From Streptomyces gardneri (lineage in GTDB: Bacteria; Actinomycetota; Actinomycetes; Streptomycetales; Streptomycetaceae): a stretch of DNA of 64,000 bases. Shown in pieces: positions 7,719 to 17,225 of the stretch. Numbering within the stretch: the first letter of the stretch is position 1; every line of letters starts with the position of its first letter. The position numbers and the translations under genes are program-made. The stretch covers positions 20,644 to 84,643 of the forward strand of contig NZ_BJMN01000047.1 in the NCBI RefSeq assembly GCF_006539185.1, read 5' to 3'. The notes below the pieces were generated by a model, which was given only the letters and a program-made list of their open reading frames with translations, was not told where the DNA came from and ran no database searches.

Positions 7719-8954
7719 GTGACCGTCATCGACATCCCCGGCTCCAAGTCCGTCACGGCCCGCGCGCTCTTCCTCGCCGCCGCCGCCGAGGGCACCACGA
7801 CCCTCCTCAGGCCGCTCGTCTCCGACGACACCGAGGGCTTCGCCGAAGGGCTCACCGCCCTCGGCTACGCCGTCCGCCGCGAGCCCGGCGCCTGGCACAT
7901 CGAGGGCCGCCCCGACGGCCCCGGCGTGGACACCGCCGACGTCTACTGCCGTGACGGCGCCACCACGGCCCGCTTCCTGCCCACCCTCGTCGCCGCGGGC
8001 CGCGGCACGTACCGCTTCGACGCCTCGGCCCAGATGCGAGGCCGTCCTCTCGGACCCTTGTCGACGGCTCTGCGTACTCTCGGTGTCGATCTGCGGCACC
8101 TGGAGAAGGAGGGCCACCACCCCCTCGACGTCCACGCCTCCGGCGTGAAGGGCGGCGCGCTCACCCTCGACGCCGGGCAGTCCTCCCAGTACCTGACGGC
8201 CCTGCTCATGCTGGGGCCGCTCACCGCCGAGGGCCTCGACATCACGGTCACCGACCTGGTCTCGGAGCCCTACGTCGAGATCACCCTCGCGATGATGCGG
8301 GCCTTCGGCGCCGACGTACGCCAGGAGGGCCGTACGTACCGGGTCGCGCCCACCGGCTACCGCGCGAGGACGTACGGCATCGAGCCCGACGCCTCCACCG
8401 CGAGCTACTTCTTCGCCGCGGCCGCCCTCGAACCGGGCCGCTCCGTCACCGTCCCCGGCCTCGGCACCGGCGCCCTCCAGGGCGACCTCGCCTTCGTCGA
8501 CGTCCTGCGCCGCATGGGCGCCGAGGCCGAGATCACCGACACCGGCACCACCGTCCGCTCCACCGGCACCCTGCGCGGACTCACCGTCAACATGCGGGAC
8601 ATCTCCGACACCATGCCGACCCTCGCCGCCCTCGCGCCCTTCGCCGACGGCCCCGTCCGCATCGAGGACGTCGCGAACACCCGGGTCAAGGAGTGCGACC
8701 GCCTCGACGCCTGCGCCGAGAACCTGCGCCGCCTCGGCATCACCGTCCGCACCGGCCCCGACTGGATCGAGATCCACCCCGGCACCCCGACCGGACCCGT
8801 GGAGATCGCCACCCACGGCGACCACCGGATCGTCATGTCCTTCGCCGTCACCGCCCTGCGCACCCCCGGGATCACCTTCGACGACCCGGGCTGTGTGAAG
8901 AAGACCTTCCCCGACTTCCACCGGGTCTTCGACGCGTTTGTCCACACCCCGTGA
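7719..8954 (+). CDS. aroA: 3-phosphoshikimate 1-carboxyvinyltransferase (EPSP synthase), divergent class
   Basis: The 411-residue protein joins phosphoenolpyruvate to shikimate-3-phosphate in the aromatic pathway. It has PGSKSVTAR (residues 7-15), RGRPLGPL, SSQYLTALLM, the catalytic Asp in MRDISDTMPTLAAL, RVKECDR, the DHRIVMSFAV histidine and the late lysine in DPGCVKKTFPDF. All main catalytic residues are kept. The phosphoenolpyruvate loop reads CRDGATTARFLP (77-88), placing Ala81 where E. coli has Gly96 and Phe86 where it has Pro101. The GTG at 7719 has aggatggg upstream; an ATG at 7710 is the alternative. It lies 34 bases before dxr. Streptomyces normally carry another aroA elsewhere, so this may be a paralogue (recalled, not shown here). 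Confidence 0.88.
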   Translation: MTVIDIPGSKSVTARALFLAAAAEGTTTLLRPLVSDDTEGFAEGLTALGYAVRREPGAWHIEGRPDGPGVDTADVYCRDGATTARFLPTLVAAGRGTYRFDASAQMRGRPLGPLSTALRTLGVDLRHLEKEGHHPLDVHASGVKGGALTLDAGQSSQYLTALLMLGPLTAEGLDITVTDLVSEPYVEITLAMMRAFGADVRQEGRTYRVAPTGYRARTYGIEPDASTASYFFAAAALEPGRSVTVPGLGTGALQGDLAFVDVLRRMGAEAEITDTGTTVRSTGTLRGLTVNMRDISDTMPTLAALAPFADGPVRIEDVANTRVKECDRLDACAENLRRLGITVRTGPDWIEIHPGTPTGPVEIATHGDHRIVMSFAVTALRTPGITFDDPGCVKKTFPDFHRVFDAFVHTP

Positions 8955-8988
8955 AGTCCGCACAGCGTTTGGCGCAAGAATGGGGGGC

Positions 8989-10239
8989 ATGAGCGACCGC
9001 CCCTCTCCTCTCGCCGATCCCCATATCGCCTTCGACGTGTCCGAAGGACGCCGGGACATCGTCGTCCTCGGCTCGACCGGGTCCATCGGCACCCAGGCCA
9101 TCGACCTGGTGCTGCGCAACCCCGACCGGTTCCGGGTCACCGCCCTGGCCGCCTCCGGCGGCCGGGTCGGACTGCTCGCGGAGCAGGCGCACCGGCTGAA
9201 GGTCGCCGCGGTCGCGGTCGCCCGCGAGGAGGTGCTGCCCGAGCTGCGCGAGGCGCTGACGGCGCTGTACGGCTCCGAGCCGCTCCCCGAGCTCCTGGCG
9301 GGCCCGGACGCGGCCACCCAGCTGGCCGCCTCCCCGTGCCACACCGTGCTCAACGGCATCACCGGCTCCATCGGCCTCGCGCCCACGCTCGCCGCCCTCG
9401 AAGCGGGCCGCACCCTCGCCCTCGCCAACAAGGAGTCGCTGATCGTCGGCGGTCCGCTGGTCAAGGCGCTCGCCAAGCCGGGGCAGATCATCCCGGTCGA
9501 CTCCGAGCACGCGGCGCTCTTCCAGGCGCTCGCCGCCGGCACCCGGGCCGACGTCCGCAAGCTGGTCGTCACCGCCTCCGGCGGCCCCTTCCGCGGCCGT
9601 ACGCGCGAGCAGCTCGCCCATGTGACCCGCGAGGACGCGCTGGCCCACCCGACCTGGGCCATGGGCCCGGTGATCACGGTCAACAGCGCCACCCTGGTGA
9701 ACAAGGGCCTGGAGGTCATCGAGGCCCACCTGCTGTACGACATCCCCTTCGACCGCATCGAGGTCGTCGTGCACCCCCAGTCGTACGTGCACTCGATGGT
9801 CGAGTTCACCGACGGCTCCACGCTCGCCCAGGCCACCCCGCCGGACATGGGCGGCCCGATCGCCATCGGTATCGGCTGGCCCGAGCGGGTCCCGGACGCG
9901 GCCCCCGCCTTCGACTGGAGCAAGGCCTCCACCTGGGAGTTCTTCCCGCTCGACACGGAGGCCTTCCCGTCGGTCGGCCTCGCCCGGCACGTCGGCGAAC
10001 TGGGCGGCACGGCCCCCGCCGTCTTCAACGCGGCGAACGAGGAGTGCGTCGAGGCGTTTCTCGCCGGACGGCTGCCGTTCAACGGAATCATGGATACGGT
10101 CACAGCGGTCGTCGCGGAGCACGGCGTTCCCGGTACGGGAACCTCCCTCACCGTCCCGGACGTCCTCGAAGCGGAGACCTGGGCACGGGCCCGGGCCCGT
10201 GAGCTGGCGGCTAAGGCAACGGCGGAGGCGCGCGCATGA
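8989..10239 (+). CDS. dxr: 1-deoxy-D-xylulose 5-phosphate reductoisomerase
   Basis: The first committed enzyme of the MEP isoprenoid pathway converts DXP to MEP with NADPH and a divalent metal. The 416-residue protein begins its Rossmann fold with IVVLGSTGSIGTQAIDLV (about 23-40). NKESLIVGG and PVDSEHAALFQAL supply metal and substrate residues. SGGPFRGR, HPTWAMGPVITVNSATLVNKGLE and VVHPQSYVHSMVEF are near-invariant. I chose the ATG at 8989; in-frame ATG 8980 and GTG 8938 would lengthen it. Its stop overlaps the next start by four bases (ATGA), so translation is probably coupled to the membrane protease gene. Confidence 0.96.
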   Translation: MSDRPSPLADPHIAFDVSEGRRDIVVLGSTGSIGTQAIDLVLRNPDRFRVTALAASGGRVGLLAEQAHRLKVAAVAVAREEVLPELREALTALYGSEPLPELLAGPDAATQLAASPCHTVLNGITGSIGLAPTLAALEAGRTLALANKESLIVGGPLVKALAKPGQIIPVDSEHAALFQALAAGTRADVRKLVVTASGGPFRGRTREQLAHVTREDALAHPTWAMGPVITVNSATLVNKGLEVIEAHLLYDIPFDRIEVVVHPQSYVHSMVEFTDGSTLAQATPPDMGGPIAIGIGWPERVPDAAPAFDWSKASTWEFFPLDTEAFPSVGLARHVGELGGTAPAVFNAANEECVEAFLAGRLPFNGIMDTVTAVVAEHGVPGTGTSLTVPDVLEAETWARARARELAAKATAEARA

Positions 10240-11543
10240 CCGAAGTGCTCCTGTACATCCTCGGCATCGTGCTGTTCGCGCTGGGACTGCTCGTCTCCAT
10301 CGCGTGGCACGAGCTGGGCCACCTCTCCACCGCCAAGCTCTTCGGCATCCGCGTGCCGCAGTACATGGTCGGCTTCGGCCCCACGATCTGGTCCAAGAAG
10401 CGCGGCGAGACCGAGTACGGCATCAAGGCCATCCCGGCCGGCGGCTACATCCGCATGATCGGCATGTTCCCGCCCGGCGAGGACGGCAAGATCGAGGCCC
10501 GCTCCACCTCGCCCTGGCGCTCCATGATCGAGGACGCCCGCGAGGCCTCGTACGAGGAGCTCAAGCCCGGCGACGAGACCCGGCTCTTCTACACGCGCAA
10601 GCCGTGGAAGCGCGTGATCGTGATGTTCGCCGGACCGTTCATGAACCTGGTCCTGGCGGCGGCACTGTTCTTCGGCTCGATGATGACGCTGGGCATCGAG
10701 GGCCAGACGACCAAGGTCGCCGGCGTCCAGAAGTGCGTCATCAAGCAGAGCGAGAAGCGCGAGACGTGCCAGACGGGCGACCCCGTCTCGCCGGCGTTCA
10801 AGGCCGGTCTCCGGGAGGGCGACAAGATCGTCGCCTTCAACGGCGCGCCGGTGGGGGACTGGGACACGCTCTCGGACCGCATCCGCGACACCATCGGCAC
10901 GGCGACGATCACCGTCGAGCGGGGCGGCCAGCGCGTCGACCTGCACCCCACGCTCGTCTCCAACAAGGTGCCGATGAAGGACGAGGACGGCCAGGTCGTC
11001 CAGCCGCTCCGGTACATCGACGCCGGCTACCTCGGCTTCGCCTCGAAGACCGAGGTCGGCGCCCTCAGCTTCGGCGAGACCACCGCACGGATGTCCGACC
11101 TGCTGGAGAACGGCGTCCACTCGGTCGTCGCCCTCCCCGGCAAGATCCCCGGACTCTGGGACGCCACCTTCGGCGACGGGGAGCGCGCCTCGGACTCCCC
11201 GGTCGGCGTCGTCGGCGCCGCCCGGCTCACCGGCGAGCTCATGACCGTCGACGCTCCGCCGGAGCGGATCATCGTCATGTTCATGAACCTCCTGGTGTTC
11301 TTCAACGTCTCGTTGTTCCTGTTCAACATGCTCCCGCTGCTGCCGCTCGACGGCGGTCACATTGCGGGCGCCCTGTGGGAGTCCGTACGCCGCCACACGG
11401 CCCGGATCTTCAAGCGCCCCGACCCCGGCCCGTTCGACGTGGCCAAGCTGATGCCCGCCGCGTACGTGGTGGCCGGCGTCTTCGTCTGTTTCACGCTGCT
11501 CGTCCTCGCCGCCGACATCGTCAACCCGGTGAGGATCACGTAG
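10236..11543 (+). CDS. Site-2-type intramembrane metalloprotease (M50, RseP/Rip1 family)
   Basis: The 435-residue polytopic protein has the zinc motif HELGH in its first membrane helix (about residues 24-28) and the second active-site motif LDGGH near residue 372. One PDZ domain lies at about 180-255 (AFKAGLREGDKIVAFNGAPV). The family cleaves membrane-anchored anti-sigma factors or signal peptides inside the bilayer; M. tuberculosis Rip1 is the closest known actinobacterial model. It sits between dxr and ispG with a four-base overlap with dxr, an order conserved in actinobacteria. A perfect hairpin ends the unit at 11551-11580. Confidence 0.94.
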   Translation: MTEVLLYILGIVLFALGLLVSIAWHELGHLSTAKLFGIRVPQYMVGFGPTIWSKKRGETEYGIKAIPAGGYIRMIGMFPPGEDGKIEARSTSPWRSMIEDAREASYEELKPGDETRLFYTRKPWKRVIVMFAGPFMNLVLAAALFFGSMMTLGIEGQTTKVAGVQKCVIKQSEKRETCQTGDPVSPAFKAGLREGDKIVAFNGAPVGDWDTLSDRIRDTIGTATITVERGGQRVDLHPTLVSNKVPMKDEDGQVVQPLRYIDAGYLGFASKTEVGALSFGETTARMSDLLENGVHSVVALPGKIPGLWDATFGDGERASDSPVGVVGAARLTGELMTVDAPPERIIVMFMNLLVFFNVSLFLFNMLPLLPLDGGHIAGALWESVRRHTARIFKRPDPGPFDVAKLMPAAYVVAGVFVCFTLLVLAADIVNPVRIT

Positions 11544-11550
11544 CCACCAG

Positions 11551-11580
11551 GGAGGCCGGACACCACGGTGTCCGGCCTCC
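11551..11580 (+). terminator. Perfect 14-bp hairpin after the M50 protease gene
   Basis: The arms ggaggccggacacc and ggtgtccggcctcc are separated by two bases. It lies eight bases after the protease stop. It suggests that ispG has its own promoter in the remaining 66 bases. Confidence 0.75.
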
Positions 11581-11646
11581 CGCCCCCGGGGCGGTAACCT
11601 CGGAGACCTGAGCCCGCCGACGCACAACCTTGAGGTTGCACAAAAG

Positions 11647-12804
<1,158 letters not shown>

Positions 12805-12817
12805 GACCCGTCCGTCA

Positions 12818-12861
12818 CACGAAGCCCCTCCGCCCCACCGGGCGGAGGGGTTTCGTGTGCT
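12818..12861 (+). terminator. Strong terminator after ispG
   Basis: cacacgaagcccctccgcc pairs with ggcggaggggtttcgtgtg, giving a stem of about 18 bp. It shares bases 12857-12861 with a second palindrome, so the two structures exclude each other. Confidence 0.8.
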
Positions 12862-12887
12862 GTGACGGGCCCCGTCACAGCACACGG
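12857..12887. promoter_or_regulatory. Perfect 15-bp inverted repeat upstream of the GNAT gene
   Basis: The arm gtgtgctgtgacggg (12857-12871) and its exact complement (12873-12887) flank a single C. It lies 45 bases before the acetyltransferase start. With a one-base centre it cannot form a tight RNA hairpin, so a dimeric-protein operator is as likely as a second terminator. Confidence 0.55.
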
Positions 12888-12932
12888 GGGTAAAGTGCGG
12901 AGACCAGCAGATCCGTACCGTGAGGCCCCCTC

Positions 12933-13778
12933 GTGCTGACAGAGACCACCACCCGGGTCCTCGAACCCGCCGACCTCGGCGCCGCTCTGGCCGTCCTGGA
13001 GAGCTCCCCCGTCGAGAACGCCTTCGTGACCGCCCGCGTCCAGGTCGCGGGGCTCGATCCCTGGCGGCTCGGCGGCGAGATGTGGGGCTGGTACACCGAG
13101 GGCCGACTGCGCTCGCTCTGCTACTCCGGTGCCAACCTCGTCCCCATCTGTGCCACGCCCGAGGCCGTCCGCGCCTTCGCCGACCGGGCCCGCAGGATCG
13201 GCCGCCGCTGTTCCTCGATCGTCGGCCCCGCCGAGCCCACCGGCGAGCTGTGGCGGCTCCTGGAGCCCAGCTGGGGCCCGGCGAGGGACGTCCGCGCCCG
13301 CCAGCCGCTGATGATCGCCGAGCAGCCCTCCACCACCGTCGCCCCCGATCCGCTGGTCCGCCGCGTCCACAAGAACGAGATGGACGCGATCATGCCCGCC
13401 TGCGTGGCCATGTTCACCGAGGAGGTCGGCGTCTCCCCGCTCGCCAACGACGGCGGACTGCTCTACCAGGCCCGGGTCGCCGAGCTCGTCGGCGCGGGCC
13501 GCTCCTTCGCCCGGATCGAGGACGGCAAGGTCGTCTTCAAGGCGGAGATCGGCGCCGCGACCCGCCAGGCCTGCCAGATCCAGGGCGTCTGGGTCGCCCC
13601 CGAGCACCGCGGCAAGGGCCTGTCGGAGACCGGCATGGCCGCCGTGCTCCAGTACGCCCTCACCGACGTCGCCCCCGTGGTCAGCCTGTACGTCAACGAC
13701 TACAACACCCCCGCCAGGGCCTCGTACCGCCGCGTCGGCTTCCGCGAGACCGGCGCCTTCATGAGCGTGCTGTTCTGA
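12933..13778 (+). CDS. GNAT-family N-acetyltransferase with DUF4081-type N-terminal domain
   Basis: The 281-residue protein starts at GTG 12933. Residues ~1-125 match the DUF4081 module (ENAFVTARVQVAGLDPWRLG, GEMWGWY). Residues ~130-281 form a GNAT fold with the acetyl-CoA loop VWVAPEHRGKGLSETGM (about 218-234) and the final YRRVGFRETGAFMSVLF strand. The family transfers acetyl from acetyl-CoA to an amine or protein; the target is unknown. The two-domain form between ispG and proS is conserved in Streptomyces. It is followed after 28 bases by a second acetyltransferase, so the pair is probably co-transcribed. Confidence 0.85.
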   Translation: MLTETTTRVLEPADLGAALAVLESSPVENAFVTARVQVAGLDPWRLGGEMWGWYTEGRLRSLCYSGANLVPICATPEAVRAFADRARRIGRRCSSIVGPAEPTGELWRLLEPSWGPARDVRARQPLMIAEQPSTTVAPDPLVRRVHKNEMDAIMPACVAMFTEEVGVSPLANDGGLLYQARVAELVGAGRSFARIEDGKVVFKAEIGAATRQACQIQGVWVAPEHRGKGLSETGMAAVLQYALTDVAPVVSLYVNDYNTPARASYRRVGFRETGAFMSVLF

Positions 13779-13806
13779 GGCCCCGGCCGCTTGTAGGGTG
13801 CGCCGC

Positions 13807-14352
13807 ATGGATGACGCAGAGGTCATGATCGGACCGGTCAATCTCGCCGCCAAGGTGGACGAGGCCCTCGCCGTGCAGGCGGTCGCCTTCGGCCTGGACC
13901 AGGACGAGGTCGCCGTGCGCCGCCACATCGTGCTGCGCCACCTCATGAGCCCCGGCGCCCGGGCCTACGGCGCCACCACAGCCTCCGGGCGGCTCGTCGG
14001 CTTCGTGTACGGCATGCCCAACGACCGTACGCACTGGTGGTCCACCGTCGTGGAGCCGTACCTGCGCGCCACGGGCACCGCCGACTGGCTCGACGGCTCG
14101 TTCGTCATCACCGAACTCCACGTCCACCCCGCCTACCAGGGGCGAGGCCTGGGCCGGGGACTGATCACCACGATCACCGACGGCGCCGACGAGCAGCGCT
14201 CGATCCTCTCCGCCATCGACACCGACTCCCCGGCCCGCGGCCTCTACCGCGCCCTCGGGTACGACGACCTCGCCCGCCAGGTCCACTTCCCGAGCGCCGC
14301 CCGCCCGTACGCCGTCATGGGAGCCCCGCTGCCACTCCCGCGACGGAACTGA
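13807..14352 (+). CDS. GNAT-family N-acetyltransferase
   Basis: The 181-residue single-domain GNAT has the acetyl-CoA motif ELHVHPAYQGRGLGRGLITT (about 102-121) and the C-terminal LYRALGYDDL. The N-terminal part has GRLVGFVYGMPNDRTHWW, the strand pair that precedes the substrate loop. The ATG at 13807 is chosen over GTG 13798 because taggg lies at better distance. The substrate is unknown. It lies 28 bases after another GNAT gene and before proS. Confidence 0.85.
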   Translation: MDDAEVMIGPVNLAAKVDEALAVQAVAFGLDQDEVAVRRHIVLRHLMSPGARAYGATTASGRLVGFVYGMPNDRTHWWSTVVEPYLRATGTADWLDGSFVITELHVHPAYQGRGLGRGLITTITDGADEQRSILSAIDTDSPARGLYRALGYDDLARQVHFPSAARPYAVMGAPLPLPRRN

Positions 14353-14395
14353 TTTCCCCGGTCCGGTGCCACCCGGCTAACCTCGGGGCCATCAC

Positions 14396-14436
14396 CCTCC
14401 CCCGAGCTCTCGGCTGCGCTCGAGCAGGGGGGACCC
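14396..14436 (+). repeat. Streptomyces dispersed palindromic repeat in the proS leader
   Basis: The segment runs ccctccccc, gagctctcggctgcgctcgagc, then aggggggaccc. The outer C5/G5 arms and an inner gagc/gctc set can fold. I recognise this as a short palindromic element found many times in Streptomyces genomes near gene starts. It lies 24 bases before the proS start codon. Confidence 0.65.
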
Positions 14437-14460
14437 ACATCCGGCAGGAGTACGAGAACC

Positions 14461-16164
14461 ATGGCCAACGCACCGGTCCAGCGCATGTCGAAGTTGATGG
14501 CGAAGACGCTGCGCGACGACCCGGCGGACGCCGAGGTCCTCAGCCACAAGCTCCTCGTGCGGGCCGGCTACGTCCGCCGCACCGCCGCCGGCGTCTGGAG
14601 CTGGCTGCCCCTCGGCCTGAAGGTCCTCGCCAACGTCGAGCGCGTCGTCCGCGAGGAGATGGACGCGATCGGCGCGCAGGAGGTCCTGCTGCCCGCACTG
14701 CTGCCGCGCGAGCCCTACGAGGCGACCGGCCGCTGGGAGGAGTACGGCGCCGAGCTCTTCCGCCTCCAGGACCGCAAGGGTGCCGACTACCTCCTGGGCC
14801 CGACCCACGAGGAGATCTTCACCCTCCTGGTGAAGGACCAGTGCTCGTCCTACAAGGACCTGCCGGTCATCCTGTACCAGATCCAGAACAAGTACCGCGA
14901 CGAGGCCCGCCCCCGGGCCGGCATCCTGCGCGGCCGCGAGTTCCTCATGAAGGACTCGTACTCCTTCGACACCGAGGACGCGGGCCTCGCCGAGTCCTAC
15001 GGCCTGCACCGCCAGGCGTACCAGCGCATCTTCGAGCGCCTCGGCCTCGACTACCGCATCTGCGCCGCCACGGCGGGCGCGATGGGCGGCTCGAAGTCCG
15101 AGGAGTTCCTCGCCCCGGCCGAGGCCGGCGAGGACACCTTCGCCGACTGCCCGAACTGCGACTTCGCGGCGAACACCGAAGCCGTGTACCAGACGGTGAA
15201 GCCGGTCGACGCCGCCGCGGTCCCCGCCGCCGAGGAGATCCCGACCCCCGACACCCCCACCATCGAGACGCTCGCCGCCTCGCTGGGTGTCCCGGCCTCC
15301 GCCACGCTCAAGAACCTCCTGGTGAAGGTCGACGGCGAGATCGTCGCCGTCGGCGTCCCCGGCGACCGCGAGGTCGACATGGACAAGGTCGAGGCGCACT
15401 TCGGTCCGACCGCCACGGTCGAGCTGGTGACGGAGGAGGACTTCGCGCAGCGCGCCGACCTCGTCCGCGGCTACGTCGGTCCGCAGGGCCTGGAGAAGGT
15501 CACGTACATCGCCGACCCGCGCGTGGCGCCGGGCACGGCGTGGATCACGGGCGCCAACAAGGACGGGATGCACGCGAAGAACGTCGTCGCGGGCCGTGAC
15601 TTCGAGGTCGAGGCGTACGTCGACGTCGTCGTCGTCCAGGAGGGCGACGCGTGCCCCAAGTGCGGCACCGGCCTGAAGCTGGACCGCGCCATCGAGATCG
15701 GCCACATCTTCCAGCTGGGCCGCAAGTACGCCGACGCCCTCAAGCTCGACGTCCTCGGCCAGAACGGCAAGCCGGTCCGCGTGACCATGGGCTCGTACGG
15801 CATCGGCGTCACCCGCGCCGTGGCCGCGCTCGCCGAGCAGACCGCCGACGAGAAGGGCCTGTGCTGGGCCGCCGAGGTCGCCCCGGCCGACGTCCACGTC
15901 GTCGCCGCCGGCAAGGCCCTCCAGACCGAGCTCGCCCTGGAGGTCTCCGACAAGCTGGCCGCCGCCGGCCTGCGCGTCCTGGTCGACGACCGCGCGGGCG
16001 TCTCCCCGGGCGTCAAGTTCACCGACGCGGAGCTCATCGGCGTCCCGAAGATCCTGGTCGCGGGCCGCCGCTCCGGCGAGGGCGTCGTGGAGCTGAAGGA
16101 CCGCCGCACCGGCGAGCGCGAGGAGCTCACGGTCGACGAGGCGATCGCCCGCCTCACCGCCTGA
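14461..16164 (+). CDS. proS: Prolyl-tRNA synthetase (bacterial type with editing domain)
   Basis: The 567-residue class II aminoacyl-tRNA synthetase charges tRNA-Pro. Motif 2/3 regions are visible: LLPALLPREPYEATGRWEEYG, GPTHEEIFT, YQIQNKYRDEARPRAGILRG and MGSYGIGVTR near residue 440. An insertion domain at about 225-395 is the INS editing module that clears Ala-tRNA-Pro. The C-terminal anticodon-binding domain is about 470-565. Paired cysteines at CPNC and CPKC flank the insertion. It starts at ATG 14461, with caggag upstream. It is monocistronic: a dispersed repeat lies in its leader and a strong bidirectional hairpin follows. Confidence 0.97.
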   Translation: MANAPVQRMSKLMAKTLRDDPADAEVLSHKLLVRAGYVRRTAAGVWSWLPLGLKVLANVERVVREEMDAIGAQEVLLPALLPREPYEATGRWEEYGAELFRLQDRKGADYLLGPTHEEIFTLLVKDQCSSYKDLPVILYQIQNKYRDEARPRAGILRGREFLMKDSYSFDTEDAGLAESYGLHRQAYQRIFERLGLDYRICAATAGAMGGSKSEEFLAPAEAGEDTFADCPNCDFAANTEAVYQTVKPVDAAAVPAAEEIPTPDTPTIETLAASLGVPASATLKNLLVKVDGEIVAVGVPGDREVDMDKVEAHFGPTATVELVTEEDFAQRADLVRGYVGPQGLEKVTYIADPRVAPGTAWITGANKDGMHAKNVVAGRDFEVEAYVDVVVVQEGDACPKCGTGLKLDRAIEIGHIFQLGRKYADALKLDVLGQNGKPVRVTMGSYGIGVTRAVAALAEQTADEKGLCWAAEVAPADVHVVAAGKALQTELALEVSDKLAAAGLRVLVDDRAGVSPGVKFTDAELIGVPKILVAGRRSGEGVVELKDRRTGEREELTVDEAIARLTA

Positions 16165-16185
16165 CCGCGGGGCACGTGACGTGAC

Positions 16186-16216
16186 GGAGGGGCGGGGCCC
16201 GAGGCCCCGCCCCTCC
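16186..16216. terminator. Bidirectional terminator between proS and the slipin gene
   Basis: ggaggggcggggcc and ggccccgcccctcc form a perfect 14-bp stem with a three-base loop, between two convergent genes. Confidence 0.85.
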
Positions 16217-16232
16217 GGCACACCCCGAGGGC

Positions 16233-17162
16233 TCAGTTCGCTTCCTTGCGCTGTGCCGGATCCACCGACACGCCCGTCAGGTCCTCGATCGCGTCCTCGG
16301 CCGCCGCCCGGCCCTGGAGATACGCCTCGCTCAGCGGCGGCGCGGGCGACAGCGACTGCACTTCCCCGGCCGTCTCCCCGCCGACCGCCTCGGGCGCCGC
16401 AGGCGTCGCGCGCTCCAGGAACCTCAGCAGCTCCACCGGGATCGGCAGGACCAGCGTCGAGTTCTTCTCCGCCGACACCGCCATCACGGTCTGCAACAGC
16501 CTGAGCTGCAGCGCCGCCGGCTGCTCCGACATCACCTCGGCCGCCTGAGCCAGCTTCCTCGACGCCTGGAGCTCCGCGTCCGCGTTGATCACCCGCGCCC
16601 GCCGCTCCCGGTCCGCCTCCGCCTGCCGGGCCATCGAGCGCTTCATCGTCTCCGGCAGCGACACGTCCTTGATCTCGACCCGGTCGATGGCGACGCCCCA
16701 GCCCATCGCCGGGCTGTCGAGCATCAGCTCGAGGCCCTGGTTGAGCTTCTCCCGGTTGGACAGCAGATCGTCCAGGTCGCTCTTGCCGATGATCGACCGC
16801 AGCGAGGTCTGCGCCATCTGCGAGACCGCGAACTTGTAGTCCTCCACCCGCACCAGCGCGTCCGCCGCGTCGACCACCTTGAAGTACACGACCGCGTCCA
16901 CCCGCACCGTGACGTTGTCCCGGGTGATGCCCTCCTGCGCGGGCACCGGCATCGTGACGATCTGCATGTTGACCTTGTGGAGGCGGTCGACGACCGGCAC
17001 GATCATCGTGAAGCCGGGCGAGCGGATCTCCTCGCGCAGCCGCCCGAAGCGGAAGACGACCCCGCGCTCGTACTGCTTCACCACCCGGGCCGCCGCGCCC
17101 GCGTACACCGCGACCGCCGCGGCCGCGCCGGCCGCCGCCACCAGCAGCTCTTCGATCATCAC
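16233..17162 (-). CDS. Slipin (stomatin-like SPFH/Band 7 protein)
   Basis: The 309-residue protein has one N-terminal membrane helix (about 5-28), then the SPFH domain. It includes VVKQYERGVVFRFGRLREEI, SPGFTMIVPVVDRLHKVNMQ, NVTVRVDAVVYFKVVDAADA and LRSIIGKSDLDDLL. A charged coiled-coil follows (about 190-245, MARQAEADRERRARVINADA), then a hydrophobic STLVLPIPVELL. Slipins oligomerise at membrane microdomains and often partner with proteases (NfeD type), but no partner protease is adjacent here. It heads a run of four minus-strand genes. The start ATG at 17160-17162 fits the family length. Confidence 0.9.
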   Translation of the reverse strand: MMIEELLVAAAGAAAAVAVYAGAAARVVKQYERGVVFRFGRLREEIRSPGFTMIVPVVDRLHKVNMQIVTMPVPAQEGITRDNVTVRVDAVVYFKVVDAADALVRVEDYKFAVSQMAQTSLRSIIGKSDLDDLLSNREKLNQGLELMLDSPAMGWGVAIDRVEIKDVSLPETMKRSMARQAEADRERRARVINADAELQASRKLAQAAEVMSEQPAALQLRLLQTVMAVSAEKNSTLVLPIPVELLRFLERATPAAPEAVGGETAGEVQSLSPAPPLSEAYLQGRAAAEDAIEDLTGVSVDPAQRKEAN

Positions 17163-17225
17163 GGCCCCCTGGAGCCGGTCGACCGTACGCCGAGAACCGG
17201 CGAACGTTACAAAAAGGGTATTCCC

